DNA of 64,000 nucleotides from NCBI RefSeq assembly GCF_030824335.1, contig NZ_JAVBXX010000006.1, positions 62,001 to 126,000 on the forward strand, in the 5' to 3' direction. The number at the start of each line of letters is the position of its first letter. The stretch's first letter is position 1. This DNA is from Azonexus sp. (GTDB lineage: Bacteria; Pseudomonadota; Gammaproteobacteria; Burkholderiales; Rhodocyclaceae). The position numbers were made by a program, and so were the translations under genes. Shown one piece after another: positions 28,551 to 38,061 of this stretch. The notes beneath the pieces were generated by a model, which was not told the origin of the DNA, made no database searches, and saw nothing but the letters and a program-made list of their open reading frames with translations.

Positions 28551-30230
28551 ATGAATATCAAAGCGAAACTTTTGACCCTGATTGGTGTTGCTGTTATTTC
28601 CCTTGTGGTGGTTGGGGGAGCCGGAACGTTCGGCATGAAGTCTTCCGGCGCTGCCCTGAGCGAGGTGGTCGAGGTGCGCTTGCCATCGGTTGAGTATTTG
28701 CTGATCGCAAGTGAGGCGCAGACCGACGTGGTCCGTTCAGCACTCCAGGCTGGCGTGTGGGAAAACGATTATTCGGCCAAGGCACGTGAGGAGTTCGCCC
28801 AGACCGTCAAGCTTTACGAGGCTGCCTGGAAACGGGCCGAAGAGAGCTTGGCCAATTACCGCAAGATTCCCGTGGTCGGTGATGAGGCGGCTACATTGTC
28901 GACCATGCGCCAGGCTCTTGACCAGGAATGGGCCGAGTGGACGAAACTGAATCAGCAATGGGGTGGCATCATGCGCCAGTTGGCTGCTGTGGCACCGGAC
29001 GACACGGTGAAGCAGCAACAGCTTTTCCGGGATTTCTACTCGGCTTATTTTGCCCAGCGTGACAAGTTCCGCAGTTCCGAGGCCAAACTCAACGAATTGA
29101 TCCATTACGAAGATACGCAAGCCAAGGCGTCGGGGGCTGCCGCGGAAGCCAGCATGAGTACGATGACCTGGGTTCAGCAGGGGGCTTTTCTTGCTGGCCT
29201 GGCTGTCTTGCTTGTCGTCGGCGTGTCAGTATTTCGCGCCGTCATGGGGCCGCTGGAATTGACCCGCAGCACCATGGAGGACATTGCCCAGCATCGTGAC
29301 TTTACCCGTCGGGTGGCGGTCAACAGCGATGACGAAATCGGCCAGATGGTGCGCAGTTTCAATGGTCTGGTGGATCGCCTGCAAACCTCGATGCAGGATA
29401 TCCAGTCCCGCATGGGAGAAGTGCGCAGCGCCGTCGAGTCGCTGTCTACCGCTGCCCAGCAGGTTGCGACCAGTTCGGCCAACCAGAGCAGCTCGACCTC
29501 GGCGATGGCTGCCTCAATCGAGGAAATGACGGTCAGTATCAATACGGTGTCCAGCAGTGCCGGCGATGCGCAGGCGATTGCGCAATCGGCTGGCGAGATT
29601 TCCGATCAGGGCGGCGACATCATCGAGAAGACGGCCGCCGAGATGGGCGCCATCGCACGTACCGTGGCCCAGGCGTCCGAGGTGATCCAGGCATTGGGTA
29701 ACGAGTCGCAGCAGATTTCCAGTGTCGTGCAGGTGATCAAGGATGTGGCCGATCAAACCAATTTGCTGGCGCTCAATGCGGCAATTGAGGCGGCTCGGGC
29801 GGGCGAGCAGGGGCGCGGTTTTGCCGTGGTCGCCGACGAGGTGCGCAAGCTGGCTGAACGGACCGCCCATTCGACCGGCGAGATCAGCGCGATGATCGGC
29901 AAGATGCAGCTTTCCGCCGCAGAGGCTGTGGAAGAAATGAATCTGGTGGTCAAGCAGGTCGAATCCGGTCAGACGCTGGCCCAGGATGCCGGCGAACGCA
30001 TCCAGGCGATACGCGCCGAGGCCGGCAAGGTTTCGGCTGCAGTGACCGAGATTTCCTGCGCCTTGAAGGAGCAGAGCGAAGCCAGCCTGGATATCGCGCG
30101 CCATGTGGAGAGCATTGCCCAGATGACCGACGAGAATAACGCGGCGGCCGAAGAAACGGCAGCCGGCGCGCAGCGCCTGGATCAGCTGGCGCAGGACGTG
30201 ACGCAGACGGTTTCCCAGTTCAAGGTTTGA
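28551..30230 (+). CDS. Methyl-accepting chemotaxis protein
   Basis: 559-residue chemoreceptor: N-terminal transmembrane helix (about 7-27), a roughly 170-residue helical ligand-binding region of four-helix-bundle type, a second helix (about 205-230), HAMP (about 230-285), and a cytoplasmic signalling rod with the conserved hairpin tip [29 protein letters not shown]. No C-terminal methylation-enzyme pentapeptide is seen. The ATG at 28551 has GAGGAAC before it; an upstream in-frame TTG at 28518 was rejected. No che genes are adjacent. Confidence 0.95.
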   Translation: MNIKAKLLTLIGVAVISLVVVGGAGTFGMKSSGAALSEVVEVRLPSVEYLLIASEAQTDVVRSALQAGVWENDYSAKAREEFAQTVKLYEAAWKRAEESLANYRKIPVVGDEAATLSTMRQALDQEWAEWTKLNQQWGGIMRQLAAVAPDDTVKQQQLFRDFYSAYFAQRDKFRSSEAKLNELIHYEDTQAKASGAAAEASMSTMTWVQQGAFLAGLAVLLVVGVSVFRAVMGPLELTRSTMEDIAQHRDFTRRVAVNSDDEIGQMVRSFNGLVDRLQTSMQDIQSRMGEVRSAVESLSTAAQQVATSSANQSSSTSAMAASIEEMTVSINTVSSSAGDAQAIAQSAGEISDQGGDIIEKTAAEMGAIARTVAQASEVIQALGNESQQISSVVQVIKDVADQTNLLALNAAIEAARAGEQGRGFAVVADEVRKLAERTAHSTGEISAMIGKMQLSAAEAVEEMNLVVKQVESGQTLAQDAGERIQAIRAEAGKVSAAVTEISCALKEQSEASLDIARHVESIAQMTDENNAAAEETAAGAQRLDQLAQDVTQTVSQFKV

Positions 30231-30245
30231 TTTTTCCGCAGTTTC

Positions 30246-30278
30246 ATGGCCCTGCCGGTTTGCCCGCAGGGCCATTTT
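30246..30278 (+). terminator. Terminator after the chemoreceptor gene
   Basis: ATGGCCCTGC and GCAGGGCCAT form a 10-bp stem around CGGTTTGCCC, followed by TTTTC. It lies 15 nt after the stop codon. Confidence 0.8.
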
Positions 30279-30351
30279 CATTACTGCTTCCCCTGCGGGT
30301 CTGGCCGGTCGACGGGTTAAAATCCCCACTTTCCCCCTGAGTAAACTATCC

Positions 30352-31710
30352 ATGACCTTTGCCGATCTCGGACTTGCCGCACCGCTCCTGCAGTCCCTCG
30401 CTACCCTGGGCTATGACACGCCGACGCCCATTCAGGAGCAGGCGATTCCGGCAGTGCTGGCGGGTCGTGATCTGATGGCCGCCGCGCAGACCGGCACCGG
30501 CAAGACCGCCGGCTTCGCGCTGCCGTTGCTGCACAAATTGGCGGCCGATGAAAAGAAAGTGGGCAGCAACTGCATCCGCGCCCTGGTTCTGGTGCCGACG
30601 CGCGAGCTGGCCGAACAGGTCAACGCCAGCTTCCGCGAGTACGGCGAGGGGCTTGCCGTCAGTTGTTATGCCGCTTACGGCGGGGTCAGCATCAATCCGC
30701 AAATGATGCGTCTGCGCCGCGGCGTCGATGTCTTGGTCGCCACCCCCGGTCGCCTGCTCGACCTGTTTCGCCAGAATGCAATCAAGTTCAAGGAAGTCCA
30801 GGTGCTGGTCCTCGACGAAGCCGACCGCATGCTGGACCTGGGGTTCGCCGACGAACTCGATACGCTGTTCGCCGCACTGCCCAGAAAACGCCAGACGCTG
30901 CTCTTTTCGGCGACTTTCTCCGAGCAGATCCGCAGCATGGCCAAGGCCCGTCTGCGCGAACCACTGACCATCGAAGTCAGTCCGCGCAATACCACGGTCA
31001 AGGCGGTGAAGCAGTGGGTGGTGCCGGTCGACAAGAAGCGCAAGGGCGAGCTGTTCATGTTCATGCTCAAAGACCGGCAGTGGGGTCAGGTGCTGGTTTT
31101 CGTCAAAACCCGCAAGGGCGTCGAGGAACTGGTGGCCCGTCTGCGTGCGAAACGGATTTCCGCCGATTCGATCCACGGTGACCGGCCGCAGGCGGCGCGG
31201 CAGAAAGCCCTGGAAAGCTTCAAGGCCGGTGAAGTACAGATTCTCGTCGCCACCGATGTGGCGGCCCGCGGTCTGGATATCGACGATCTGCCGCAGGTGG
31301 TCAATTTCGACCTGCCCATCGTCGCCGAAGACTATATCCACCGGATCGGCCGGACCGGTCGGGCCGGGGCAACCGGCGAGGCGATTTCGCTGGTCTGCGC
31401 CGACGAGGCACCGCTGCTCTCCGCCATCGAAACGCTGACCAAACAAGCGCTGAGCCGCGAGGAAGAGCCGGGTTTTGCGCCAACGCATCGCGTGCCGGCG
31501 ACTGGCGTCATGCCATCGGCACCGAAAAAGGTCAAAAAACCGAGACTGGGTGCCGCCAAGGGAACGCCCGGCAACTGGGTCGGTTACGACGACTTTACCG
31601 GTGAAAAGCCGGTACGCCGTACCGGGCAGCCCATGCTGTTCCCGACCGGAAATGGGCCAAAACCACGAGGTGCCCGGCCAAAACCTGCAGGCAAACCACG
31701 CGGACGCTAA
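30352..31710 (+). CDS. rhlE: DEAD-box RNA helicase (RhlE-like)
   Basis: 452-residue ATP-dependent RNA helicase. Motifs in order: Q motif (TPIQEQAIP), AQTGTGKT, PTRELAEQV, DEADRMLD, SATF, ARGLDIDDL and HRIGRTGRAG. A basic, Pro/Gly-rich tail follows the helicase core from about residue 375, a likely RNA-binding extension. Subfamily assignment to RhlE is by general resemblance. A 6-nt gap to the next gene suggests co-transcription. Confidence 0.92.
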   Translation: MTFADLGLAAPLLQSLATLGYDTPTPIQEQAIPAVLAGRDLMAAAQTGTGKTAGFALPLLHKLAADEKKVGSNCIRALVLVPTRELAEQVNASFREYGEGLAVSCYAAYGGVSINPQMMRLRRGVDVLVATPGRLLDLFRQNAIKFKEVQVLVLDEADRMLDLGFADELDTLFAALPRKRQTLLFSATFSEQIRSMAKARLREPLTIEVSPRNTTVKAVKQWVVPVDKKRKGELFMFMLKDRQWGQVLVFVKTRKGVEELVARLRAKRISADSIHGDRPQAARQKALESFKAGEVQILVATDVAARGLDIDDLPQVVNFDLPIVAEDYIHRIGRTGRAGATGEAISLVCADEAPLLSAIETLTKQALSREEEPGFAPTHRVPATGVMPSAPKKVKKPRLGAAKGTPGNWVGYDDFTGEKPVRRTGQPMLFPTGNGPKPRGARPKPAGKPRGR

Positions 31711-31716
31711 AAAATC

Positions 31717-33063
31717 ATGACGACTTCCGGTATCAATCAAATTGTTCTGACGCTTGATGCCGCGCTGCACCGTCTCGGCAAAACAGTGCCGATGCCGGAA
31801 GTTGAACGTCTGGCGATACAGATTCACCGCACGATGGATAACCCGAACCGGGCCTATCACACCTCGCGGCATGTCTTCGACGTTTGCGCTGGTGCTTCGC
31901 CATTGGCCACGCTGGCGGCGCTTTACCACGATATTGCCTATTTTCAGCTGGACCGTGCTTTCCCGGTGGATATCCTGCCCGGCGTGGACAGCATGGTCGA
32001 GCGGGTCGATCAAGATTTCATCCTGCACATCGGACCGAAGGCCGGCTTGCCGCTGCGTTTGAGCGCTGCAGTATTCGGATTTTCCGATGGCGCACGGCTC
32101 GCGCCACTCGGCGGGCTGAACGAATTTGTCAGCGCCGTGATCGCGGCGAGTGTGCTGGAACCCTGGCTGGCGCCGGCCGAATTGCTCACCGTCATCGCCT
32201 GTATCGAAGCGACGGTGCCATTCCGTCCAGCCGGTGCCGATGGGGCCTGTATGCCCGAATCCCTCTACCGTCGCCTTGCGCTCAGCAATACGCAATTCGG
32301 CCTGGGCTGTTCTGCCCAGCATCTGCGCGGCATCACCGGTGAAGCTGTCGCACTGGCCAATCGCGACGTTGGCGGTTTTGCCGAGCCCGATCCGGCGCAA
32401 TTCCTGGCCAATACCTGGTTGCTGATCGAGGAATCAAATGCGGCGCTGGTCGCCGTGGGGGTTTATACGGTACGGGATTACCGTCAGGCACTTGGCCGGA
32501 TGGAGGGGTTTCTCTCTTTCCTGAATCCGGCCAATATCTTTCATACTTTCGATGGCATCCCGCCTACTGCCGAATTCACCGCACTATCGGCGGCAGCCGG
32601 GCAAAATCTAGAATTCGCCCGTCGCTATCTGGCCGGCAAGCTGAGCGCGCTGGCCATTATTGAAGCCTTGGCCATGTTGACCGGCGGCGATTGTCCGATC
32701 TCCATGTTGCTGGGCGATATCGCTAGCGGAACGGAGCAGCCGGCGCACATCGAGGACTGTTTGCCACCCGTGGCCGATCACCCCGATGTCGACCAGAAAA
32801 TGCTCGATGTCTTCGATCAGGGCCGGCGCGCCGAATCCCAGCGCGACTCCAGTCAGTCGCCGCTCACTGCCTACGTCTATCGGCACTTGGGCGAATCGGG
32901 AACGCTGGCCCTGTTTGCCCACGCCAAGGCCATGTTTGCCGAACAGACCACGCCTGCCGAATTCCTCCGTCACGTCGATCCGGCGTTGCGCCAAGCTATT
33001 GCCCATGGCTGCGCCCAAATCGCCGTCTCGCGCACCGCTTTGTTGAGGGCGTTGGCAGGTTGA
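31717..33063 (+). CDS. HD-superfamily phosphohydrolase-like protein
   Basis: 448-residue cytoplasmic protein. The N-terminal part has RAYHTSRHVFDV and ALYHDIAYF (about residues 46-75), which resembles the metal-binding HD signature of the COG4339 predicted phosphohydrolases. The remaining 350 residues are mostly helical and I do not recognise them. The substrate is unknown. It starts 6 nt after the DEAD-box helicase stop, so the pair may be translated from one mRNA, which would hint at a role in RNA or nucleotide metabolism. Confidence 0.7.
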   Translation: MTTSGINQIVLTLDAALHRLGKTVPMPEVERLAIQIHRTMDNPNRAYHTSRHVFDVCAGASPLATLAALYHDIAYFQLDRAFPVDILPGVDSMVERVDQDFILHIGPKAGLPLRLSAAVFGFSDGARLAPLGGLNEFVSAVIAASVLEPWLAPAELLTVIACIEATVPFRPAGADGACMPESLYRRLALSNTQFGLGCSAQHLRGITGEAVALANRDVGGFAEPDPAQFLANTWLLIEESNAALVAVGVYTVRDYRQALGRMEGFLSFLNPANIFHTFDGIPPTAEFTALSAAAGQNLEFARRYLAGKLSALAIIEALAMLTGGDCPISMLLGDIASGTEQPAHIEDCLPPVADHPDVDQKMLDVFDQGRRAESQRDSSQSPLTAYVYRHLGESGTLALFAHAKAMFAEQTTPAEFLRHVDPALRQAIAHGCAQIAVSRTALLRALAG

Positions 33064-33212
33064 TGCGGGTCGTTTGAAGGTCGATCCGTTCTGTAGGCGC
33101 TTTTTCTCACGAAAGACTGCACAATCGACTGACGTTTTGCGGTCGACCGCAGAAAAGTGGCAATTTCCATCAGCTACTGCCGCTTTTTTGCGCGATTCAG
33201 GCGATAAACCGT

Positions 33213-34481
33213 TCAGTTCCCGTAGCGTCTTGCAGCATCCACCGCCAGGCCGGCGCCGATGCTGCCGAACAGGTCGCCTTCCACGGCTCGCGCTTGCGGC
33301 AGGAGTGCGGCGATGCGTTGGCGGAGTTGCGGGATGCCGCTGGAGCCGCCGGTAAAGAAAATGGTGTCGATGCGGTTGGCGGCCAGCCCTGCTTCAGGCA
33401 GCAGGCGGGTGACCGCGGTTTCGACTTTTTCCACCAGCATTTCCGTTGCCAGATCGAATTCGATGCGCGTCAGCAGCTTTTGCTCGCCCGGCGCGAAGCG
33501 TTCGAGTGGCAGGCTGGCGGTGGCGTCATCGGAGAGGGCGATTTTGGCTTGTTCGACCTGATGCGCCAGCCAATGACCGGCTCGTTCCCGAATCAGCGCC
33601 AACAGGCGTTCTATGCACTCCGGCTCGGCCGCGTCGATGGCCAGGCGCTGTTGCTCGACCCAGACCTGCCGCGCATAGGCGAAGTTGATGGTGTGCCAGG
33701 TGGCGAGATTGAAGTAGATGCTGGCCGGCATGTCGCGCCCGTTCTTCAACTGGCTACGGTGGCCGAGCAGGGGCATGACGGCGGCCAGGCTCAATTGCCG
33801 GTCGAAATCGGTGCCACCGATATGCACGCCGCCGTTGGCCAGCACGTCGCTGGCCCGGTCAGCCATTTTGCTGCGTTGTGGCGACAGCCGAACGATGGAG
33901 AAATCCGACGTACCGCCGCCAATGTCGGCGATCAGCACGGTTTCTTCGTGCGCCAGCGTGGTTTCGTAATGAAAGGCGGCGGCAATGGGTTCGTACTGGA
34001 AACTGACTTCCTTGAAACCGATGCGCCGGGCAATATCGGCCAGGGTTTCTTCGGCCAGGCGGTCGGCGCTGCTGTCGTCATCGACAAAAAACACCGGCCG
34101 ACCGAGCACTGCGTGATCGAAACTGCGTTCTCCCTGCGCTTCGGCCCGTGTTTTCAGATTGCCGATGAATTGCGTCAGCAAGTCACGAAAGCCGATCACC
34201 TTGCCTTGCACGTCGGTTCGCCCGTCGATCAGGCTGCTGCCGAGCAGGCTTTTCAGCGAACGCATCAGCCGGCCTTCATAGCCATCGAGATATTCGCGCA
34301 GGCCGGCGCGGCCAAAACTGACCGAGTCTTCTTCGGCATTGAAGAAAACGACCGAGGGCAGCGTCGGCTTGCCATCTTCCAGCGGCAATAGGGTCGGGTG
34401 ACCAGGGCGTTGCCAGCCGACGGTGGAGTTGGAGGTGCCGAAGTCAATGCCGCAGGCGCGGGCGGGGGAAAAGTGAGGCAT
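33213..34481 (-). CDS. Hsp70-like chaperone (YegD type)
   Basis: 422-residue actin-fold ATPase. It begins with the phosphate-binding motif CGIDFGTSNSTVGW and contains VLIADIGGGTSDFSIVRL and FFTGGSSGIPQLR, as in Hsp70 nucleotide-binding domains. The usual substrate-binding domain is missing, as in the shorter YegD family. The ATG at 34481 was chosen because the motif starts just after it; the open frame continues upstream without domain content. Clients are unknown. The intergenic region downstream (33064-33212) carries a copy of the GCGGTCGACCGC palindrome. Confidence 0.88.
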   Translation of the reverse strand: MPHFSPARACGIDFGTSNSTVGWQRPGHPTLLPLEDGKPTLPSVVFFNAEEDSVSFGRAGLREYLDGYEGRLMRSLKSLLGSSLIDGRTDVQGKVIGFRDLLTQFIGNLKTRAEAQGERSFDHAVLGRPVFFVDDDSSADRLAEETLADIARRIGFKEVSFQYEPIAAAFHYETTLAHEETVLIADIGGGTSDFSIVRLSPQRSKMADRASDVLANGGVHIGGTDFDRQLSLAAVMPLLGHRSQLKNGRDMPASIYFNLATWHTINFAYARQVWVEQQRLAIDAAEPECIERLLALIRERAGHWLAHQVEQAKIALSDDATASLPLERFAPGEQKLLTRIEFDLATEMLVEKVETAVTRLLPEAGLAANRIDTIFFTGGSSGIPQLRQRIAALLPQARAVEGDLFGSIGAGLAVDAARRYGN

Positions 34482-34625
34482 CGGGAAGCTTTGCGGGAGG
34501 GGCCGCGATGCTACGCGGGGAAGCGACGCCTGTCCAGATTGGCCTGCGCTATTCGGCGAAGCGGGGGGAGCAATGCCGCCTTGGTCAGCGCTAAACTGCT
34601 GGCTCCACATTCAATGGACGTATCC

Positions 34626-35255
34626 ATGCAACGACGCGAATTTCTGCTGCTGACGCTGGCTTCCTGCTTGTCTTCAGCTTGCGGCAAGGCCCAGGAATAT
34701 CAGGCAATTCCGCGCGGCAGCAGCGTGCTGGCCTTTGGCGACAGCGTGACTTTCGGTACGGGGGCCGAGCCAGGCGAGGACTGGCCAAGCTTGCTCGCCG
34801 CTTCGACCGGCTGGGAGATCATCAACGCCGGCATACCAGGCGATACCGCCCAGGCGGCGCGCAGCCGTTTGCCCGCATTGCTGGCTGAACATCGGCCGGC
34901 TTTGGTCGTGATCGAGCTTGGCGGTAACGATTTTCTCCGTCGCCGCTCACCGGACGCTGTGCGTGAAGACTTGCAACATTTGGTCAGTTTGGTCCGCCAG
35001 AGTGGCGCACAGGTCGTGCTGATCGGCGTACCCGAGCTTTCCCTGCTTGCCGTGGTGGCCGGCAAGCCATCCGATTCTCCGATTTATCAGGCGCTGGCCG
35101 AAGCGGAAGGCGTGCCGCTGATCAGCGATGTGTTTTCCAATGTGCTGGCCCGCCCGGAATGGTGCGCCGACCGCATTCATCCCAATGCTGAAGGATATCG
35201 GCAAATGGCCAACGGCATATTCATGGCTTTGCGGCGCATCGGCCTGTCTGGCTGA
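34626..35255 (+). CDS. SGNH-fold esterase/lipase (TesA-like), probable lipoprotein
   Basis: 209-residue GDSL/SGNH hydrolase: catalytic Ser in AFGDSVTFG, Gly in block II (INAGIPGD), Asn in ELGGNDF, and the Asp/His pair in CADRIHPN. The N-terminus MQRREFLLLTLASCLSSAC is a short hydrophobic signal with a possible lipobox (LASC or SSAC), so envelope location is likely. An upstream in-frame ATG at 34614 is an alternative start. It is divergent from the Hsp70-like gene. The family acts on acyl esters or thioesters; the actual substrate is unknown. Confidence 0.88.
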   Translation: MQRREFLLLTLASCLSSACGKAQEYQAIPRGSSVLAFGDSVTFGTGAEPGEDWPSLLAASTGWEIINAGIPGDTAQAARSRLPALLAEHRPALVVIELGGNDFLRRRSPDAVREDLQHLVSLVRQSGAQVVLIGVPELSLLAVVAGKPSDSPIYQALAEAEGVPLISDVFSNVLARPEWCADRIHPNAEGYRQMANGIFMALRRIGLSG

Positions 35256-35302
35256 ATTGATGTGTTTCGTGGTTTTGCGAAACAGCAGATGCTTCATCCC
35301 GG

Positions 35303-35647
35303 TCAACTCAAATACATGGCCTTGTTGTCATTCAGATTCAGCCATCCCTTGACGATCCGGTAGATGAACCAGATGGCATTGGCAATGAGTACGAACCAGC
35401 CAATGATGAAGACGAAGGTGAGCCCTCCCACGACGCACCAGAGCAGACCGAACCAGAAGGTTCGGATTTGCCAGCGGAAATGGCTTTCGAGAAAGGTGCC
35501 GGCGACGTCGTCTTTTTTGACGTAGTTCATCACGATGGCGACGATGGCCGAGATGCCGACCAGGAACGAGACGGCGTACAGGGCGTAAATGATCGTGGTG
35601 ATCGTTTTCCCGGATTTTTCGACTTCGCTGCTTGCTGCGTTTTCCAT
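35303..35647 (-). CDS. DUF4870-like small membrane protein
   Basis: 114-residue protein with three predicted transmembrane helices (about 17-38, 65-80, 78-100 region), as in DUF4870/TIC20-like small membrane proteins. Residues such as HFRWQIRTFWFGLLW between the helices match that family. The ATG at 35647 has AAGGA upstream. The long open frame upstream of it has no protein-like content and overlaps mobA on the other strand, so it was not used. Function unknown. Confidence 0.75.
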   Translation of the reverse strand: MENAASSEVEKSGKTITTIIYALYAVSFLVGISAIVAIVMNYVKKDDVAGTFLESHFRWQIRTFWFGLLWCVVGGLTFVFIIGWFVLIANAIWFIYRIVKGWLNLNDNKAMYLS

Positions 35648-35818
35648 GGCGTTTCCTTGAGGTCGATGCGGTATCGGGGACGGCTTGGCGAGCGCATCGG
35701 TGGGATGCATGCCATAGTCTTTCAGCATAGAGACGGAACAGGCCTGTGTCGAGCCCGATGGGACATGATTGCCCGCTGGCTCGGTAGAATGCCGGCTGAT
35801 CTTGTTCTGGATGCCGTG

Positions 35819-36412
35819 ATGAAAATTGAAGCCGTGACGGGGGTTGTGCTGGCTGGCGGCTTGGGGCGCCGGATGGGGCAGGTGGATAAAGGGCTGCAAT
35901 TGCTCCAGGACAAACCCATGGTGGCGTGGGTCATCGAGCGACTGGCGCCGCAGGTTGGCGCGTTGTTGATCAATGCCAACCGGAATGGCGAGCGTTATGC
36001 AGCTTTTGCCTACCCGGTTGTGGCTGACGCCATTCCTGATTTTGCCGGGCCGCTGGCCGGCTTGCATGCCGCGTTATCGGCGGCCGAAACACCGTTTGTC
36101 GTGACCGCGCCTTGCGATTCGCCCTTTCTTCCGGTCGACCTGGTTTTTCGCCTGTTTTCCGCGTTGACCGCAGCAGATGCCGAGATTGCGGTGGCCCGTA
36201 CCGGCGATCAGCCGCACCCGGTGTTTTGCCTCTGCAGGCGCGAGGTTTTGCCGCATCTGACGGCATATTTGCTGGCCGGCGAGCGCAAGTTCGAGCGCTG
36301 GTATTCCAGCTTGAAAACGGTTGAAGTGGCGTTTGACGATCAAGCAGCGGCGTTCGAGAACATCAATACGCTGGATGAGCTGGCGTACTTTGAAGCGGTG
36401 AGAAAAGCATGA
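35819..36412 (+). CDS. mobA: Molybdenum cofactor guanylyltransferase
   Basis: 197-residue enzyme that adds GMP to Mo-molybdopterin to give the bis-MGD cofactor, required by formate dehydrogenase N. It shows the nucleotidyltransferase signature VVLAGGLGRRMGQVDKGL at the N-terminus, FAGPLAGL, and the metal-binding APCDSPFLP. The start at 35819 matches the family N-terminus. The next gene (rhodanese) begins 63 nt later on the same strand. Confidence 0.94.
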   Translation: MKIEAVTGVVLAGGLGRRMGQVDKGLQLLQDKPMVAWVIERLAPQVGALLINANRNGERYAAFAYPVVADAIPDFAGPLAGLHAALSAAETPFVVTAPCDSPFLPVDLVFRLFSALTAADAEIAVARTGDQPHPVFCLCRREVLPHLTAYLLAGERKFERWYSSLKTVEVAFDDQAAAFENINTLDELAYFEAVRKA

Positions 36413-36475
36413 AGTTGACGTTTCTTATGCGCTTGCTTCCATAATATTGCTTCATTCAAATTTTCCGATAAGCCC

Positions 36476-36868
36476 ATGCAGCATCTTGATCCCCTTGCCG
36501 CCCACGCCTTTCTGCAACAGACGCCGGATGCCGTGCTGGTTGATTGCCGGACGGAAATCGAGCATATGTACGTCGGGCATCCGGTTGGTGCCGAGCATGT
36601 GGCCTGGCAGGAAGCGCCGGATTGGGAAATCGATCCGTACTTTGCCGACAACGTGAAGCGTTTGGTCAAGGGCGATCTGACGCGGCCCGTCGTGTTGATC
36701 TGCCGTAGCGGCAGCCGCTCGGTTTTTGCTGGTGAAGCATTGGAACAGGCCGGGTTTACGCAGGTCATCAACGTGCTGGAAGGGTTTGAAGGCGGGCTCG
36801 ACGACGATTTCCATCGCGGCACGCTGGGCGGTTGGCGCTTGCGCGGCTTACCCTGGCAGCAATCGTAA
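36476..36868 (+). CDS. Rhodanese-like domain protein
   Basis: 130-residue single-domain rhodanese. The active-site loop is CRSGSRS, with the persulfide-forming Cys in VVLICRSGSRS. DCRTEIEHMYVGHPVGAEHV and INVLEGFEGG are typical flanking motifs. It could supply sulfane sulfur, for example to cofactor synthesis; mobA upstream makes this plausible but unproven. The last 21 nt overlap the end of the convergent MFS gene. Confidence 0.9.
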   Translation: MQHLDPLAAHAFLQQTPDAVLVDCRTEIEHMYVGHPVGAEHVAWQEAPDWEIDPYFADNVKRLVKGDLTRPVVLICRSGSRSVFAGEALEQAGFTQVINVLEGFEGGLDDDFHRGTLGGWRLRGLPWQQS

Positions 36869-38059
36869 TTGGCGATGGGCGAGGGCGCACAGGGCGCCAG
36901 CCGTGAGCAGGCTGGCCATGCCCAGCGCCAGACTGGACGTAGCACCCCAGATGGCTGGCGCGATCAGTGCAGCGGCGATGCCATTCGAACTGGACTGGAA
37001 AAAGGTCTGACAGGACGCGGCCAGGCCGCGCTGGGCGGGGAAGGGATCAAGCGCGAATAGCGTCAGATTGGGCATCGCCAGCGACATACCGACGGTGTAG
37101 ATGAACAGTGGCAGAACGCTCCACGGCAAGCCGGGCGGCAGCGTGTAGGAAATGAGCAGATTGATCAGTGCGGCGCAGCCCATGACGACGTAGCCGAGGG
37201 CGATGGTCCAGCTTGGCGAGCGCTTGCCGGCCAGTCGTCCGGCGCACCAGGAACCGCCCATCAGGCCCAGCATGGCCGGGCCGAATAGCCACAGGAAGGC
37301 AGTTTCCGGCAGGCCGAGGTGCTGCATCAGGAAAACCGGCGCCGACAGGACATAAACGAAGAAACCGGCAAAATTCAGGGCCAGCGCGGCACAGGCCAGC
37401 AGGAAGCGCGGCGAGGTCATGACTTTCCAGTAAGCGCCGGCAAGATAGCCCGGGCGCAGCGACTGGCGCTTTTCCGGCGGCAGGGTTTCCGGCAGCAATT
37501 TGAGGCAGGCCAGCCACAATATTGCGGTCGACACGACCAGAAAGGCAAAAACCGAACGCCAGCCGAACCAGGTTTGCAGCCAGCCGCCAATGACCGGGGC
37601 GAGCGCCGGGGCGAGGGCGAACATCATGGTGATCTGGGCCATCAGGCGCTGCGCGTCGGCGCCGTCAAAGAGGTCGCGCACGATGGCGCGGCTGATCACG
37701 ATGCCGGCGCCGGCCGTCATGCCCTGCATGGCACGCCAGAACCAGAGTTGCTCGATGTTGGTGGCCAGCGTGCAGCCGGCCGAGGCCAGACCGAACAAGA
37801 CCAGCGCCCACAGAATGACCCGGCGGCGGCCGAAACGGTCGGCAATCGCGCCGTGCCACAAGGTCATTGCGGCGAAGGAAAACAGGTAGACGGCCAGCGT
37901 CTGCTGGACTTCGAGCGTCGTCGCGTCAAGCTTGTCGGCGATGTCGGGAAAGGATGGCAGGTAGGTGTCGATGGAAAATGGCCCGAGCGCCGCCAGGCAG
38001 GCGAGCAACAAGGCGATGCCACGGGTGCTGCGTGGCGTGGGTTGCACATTGGGCGGCAT
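36848..38059 (-). CDS. Bcr/CflA-family MFS drug efflux transporter
   Basis: 403-residue inner-membrane antiporter with twelve predicted helices. ALGPFSIDTYLPSFPDIA in helix 1 and WHGAIADRFGRRRVILWAL between helices 2 and 3 are characteristic of the Bcr/CflA branch (multidrug efflux of the bicyclomycin/chloramphenicol type). The ATG at 38059 lies 2 nt after the comM stop, so it is probably translated from the same mRNA as comM, an unexpected partner. Substrate unknown. Confidence 0.9.
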   Translation of the reverse strand: MPPNVQPTPRSTRGIALLLACLAALGPFSIDTYLPSFPDIADKLDATTLEVQQTLAVYLFSFAAMTLWHGAIADRFGRRRVILWALVLFGLASAGCTLATNIEQLWFWRAMQGMTAGAGIVISRAIVRDLFDGADAQRLMAQITMMFALAPALAPVIGGWLQTWFGWRSVFAFLVVSTAILWLACLKLLPETLPPEKRQSLRPGYLAGAYWKVMTSPRFLLACAALALNFAGFFVYVLSAPVFLMQHLGLPETAFLWLFGPAMLGLMGGSWCAGRLAGKRSPSWTIALGYVVMGCAALINLLISYTLPPGLPWSVLPLFIYTVGMSLAMPNLTLFALDPFPAQRGLAASCQTFFQSSSNGIAAALIAPAIWGATSSLALGMASLLTAGALCALAHRQLRLLPG

Positions 38060-38061
38060 GT

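Noticed and set aside
35648-36067. N-terminal extension of the DUF4870-like protein
   Set aside because: No protein-like content, antisense to mobA, and a good ribosome site precedes the internal ATG at 35647.
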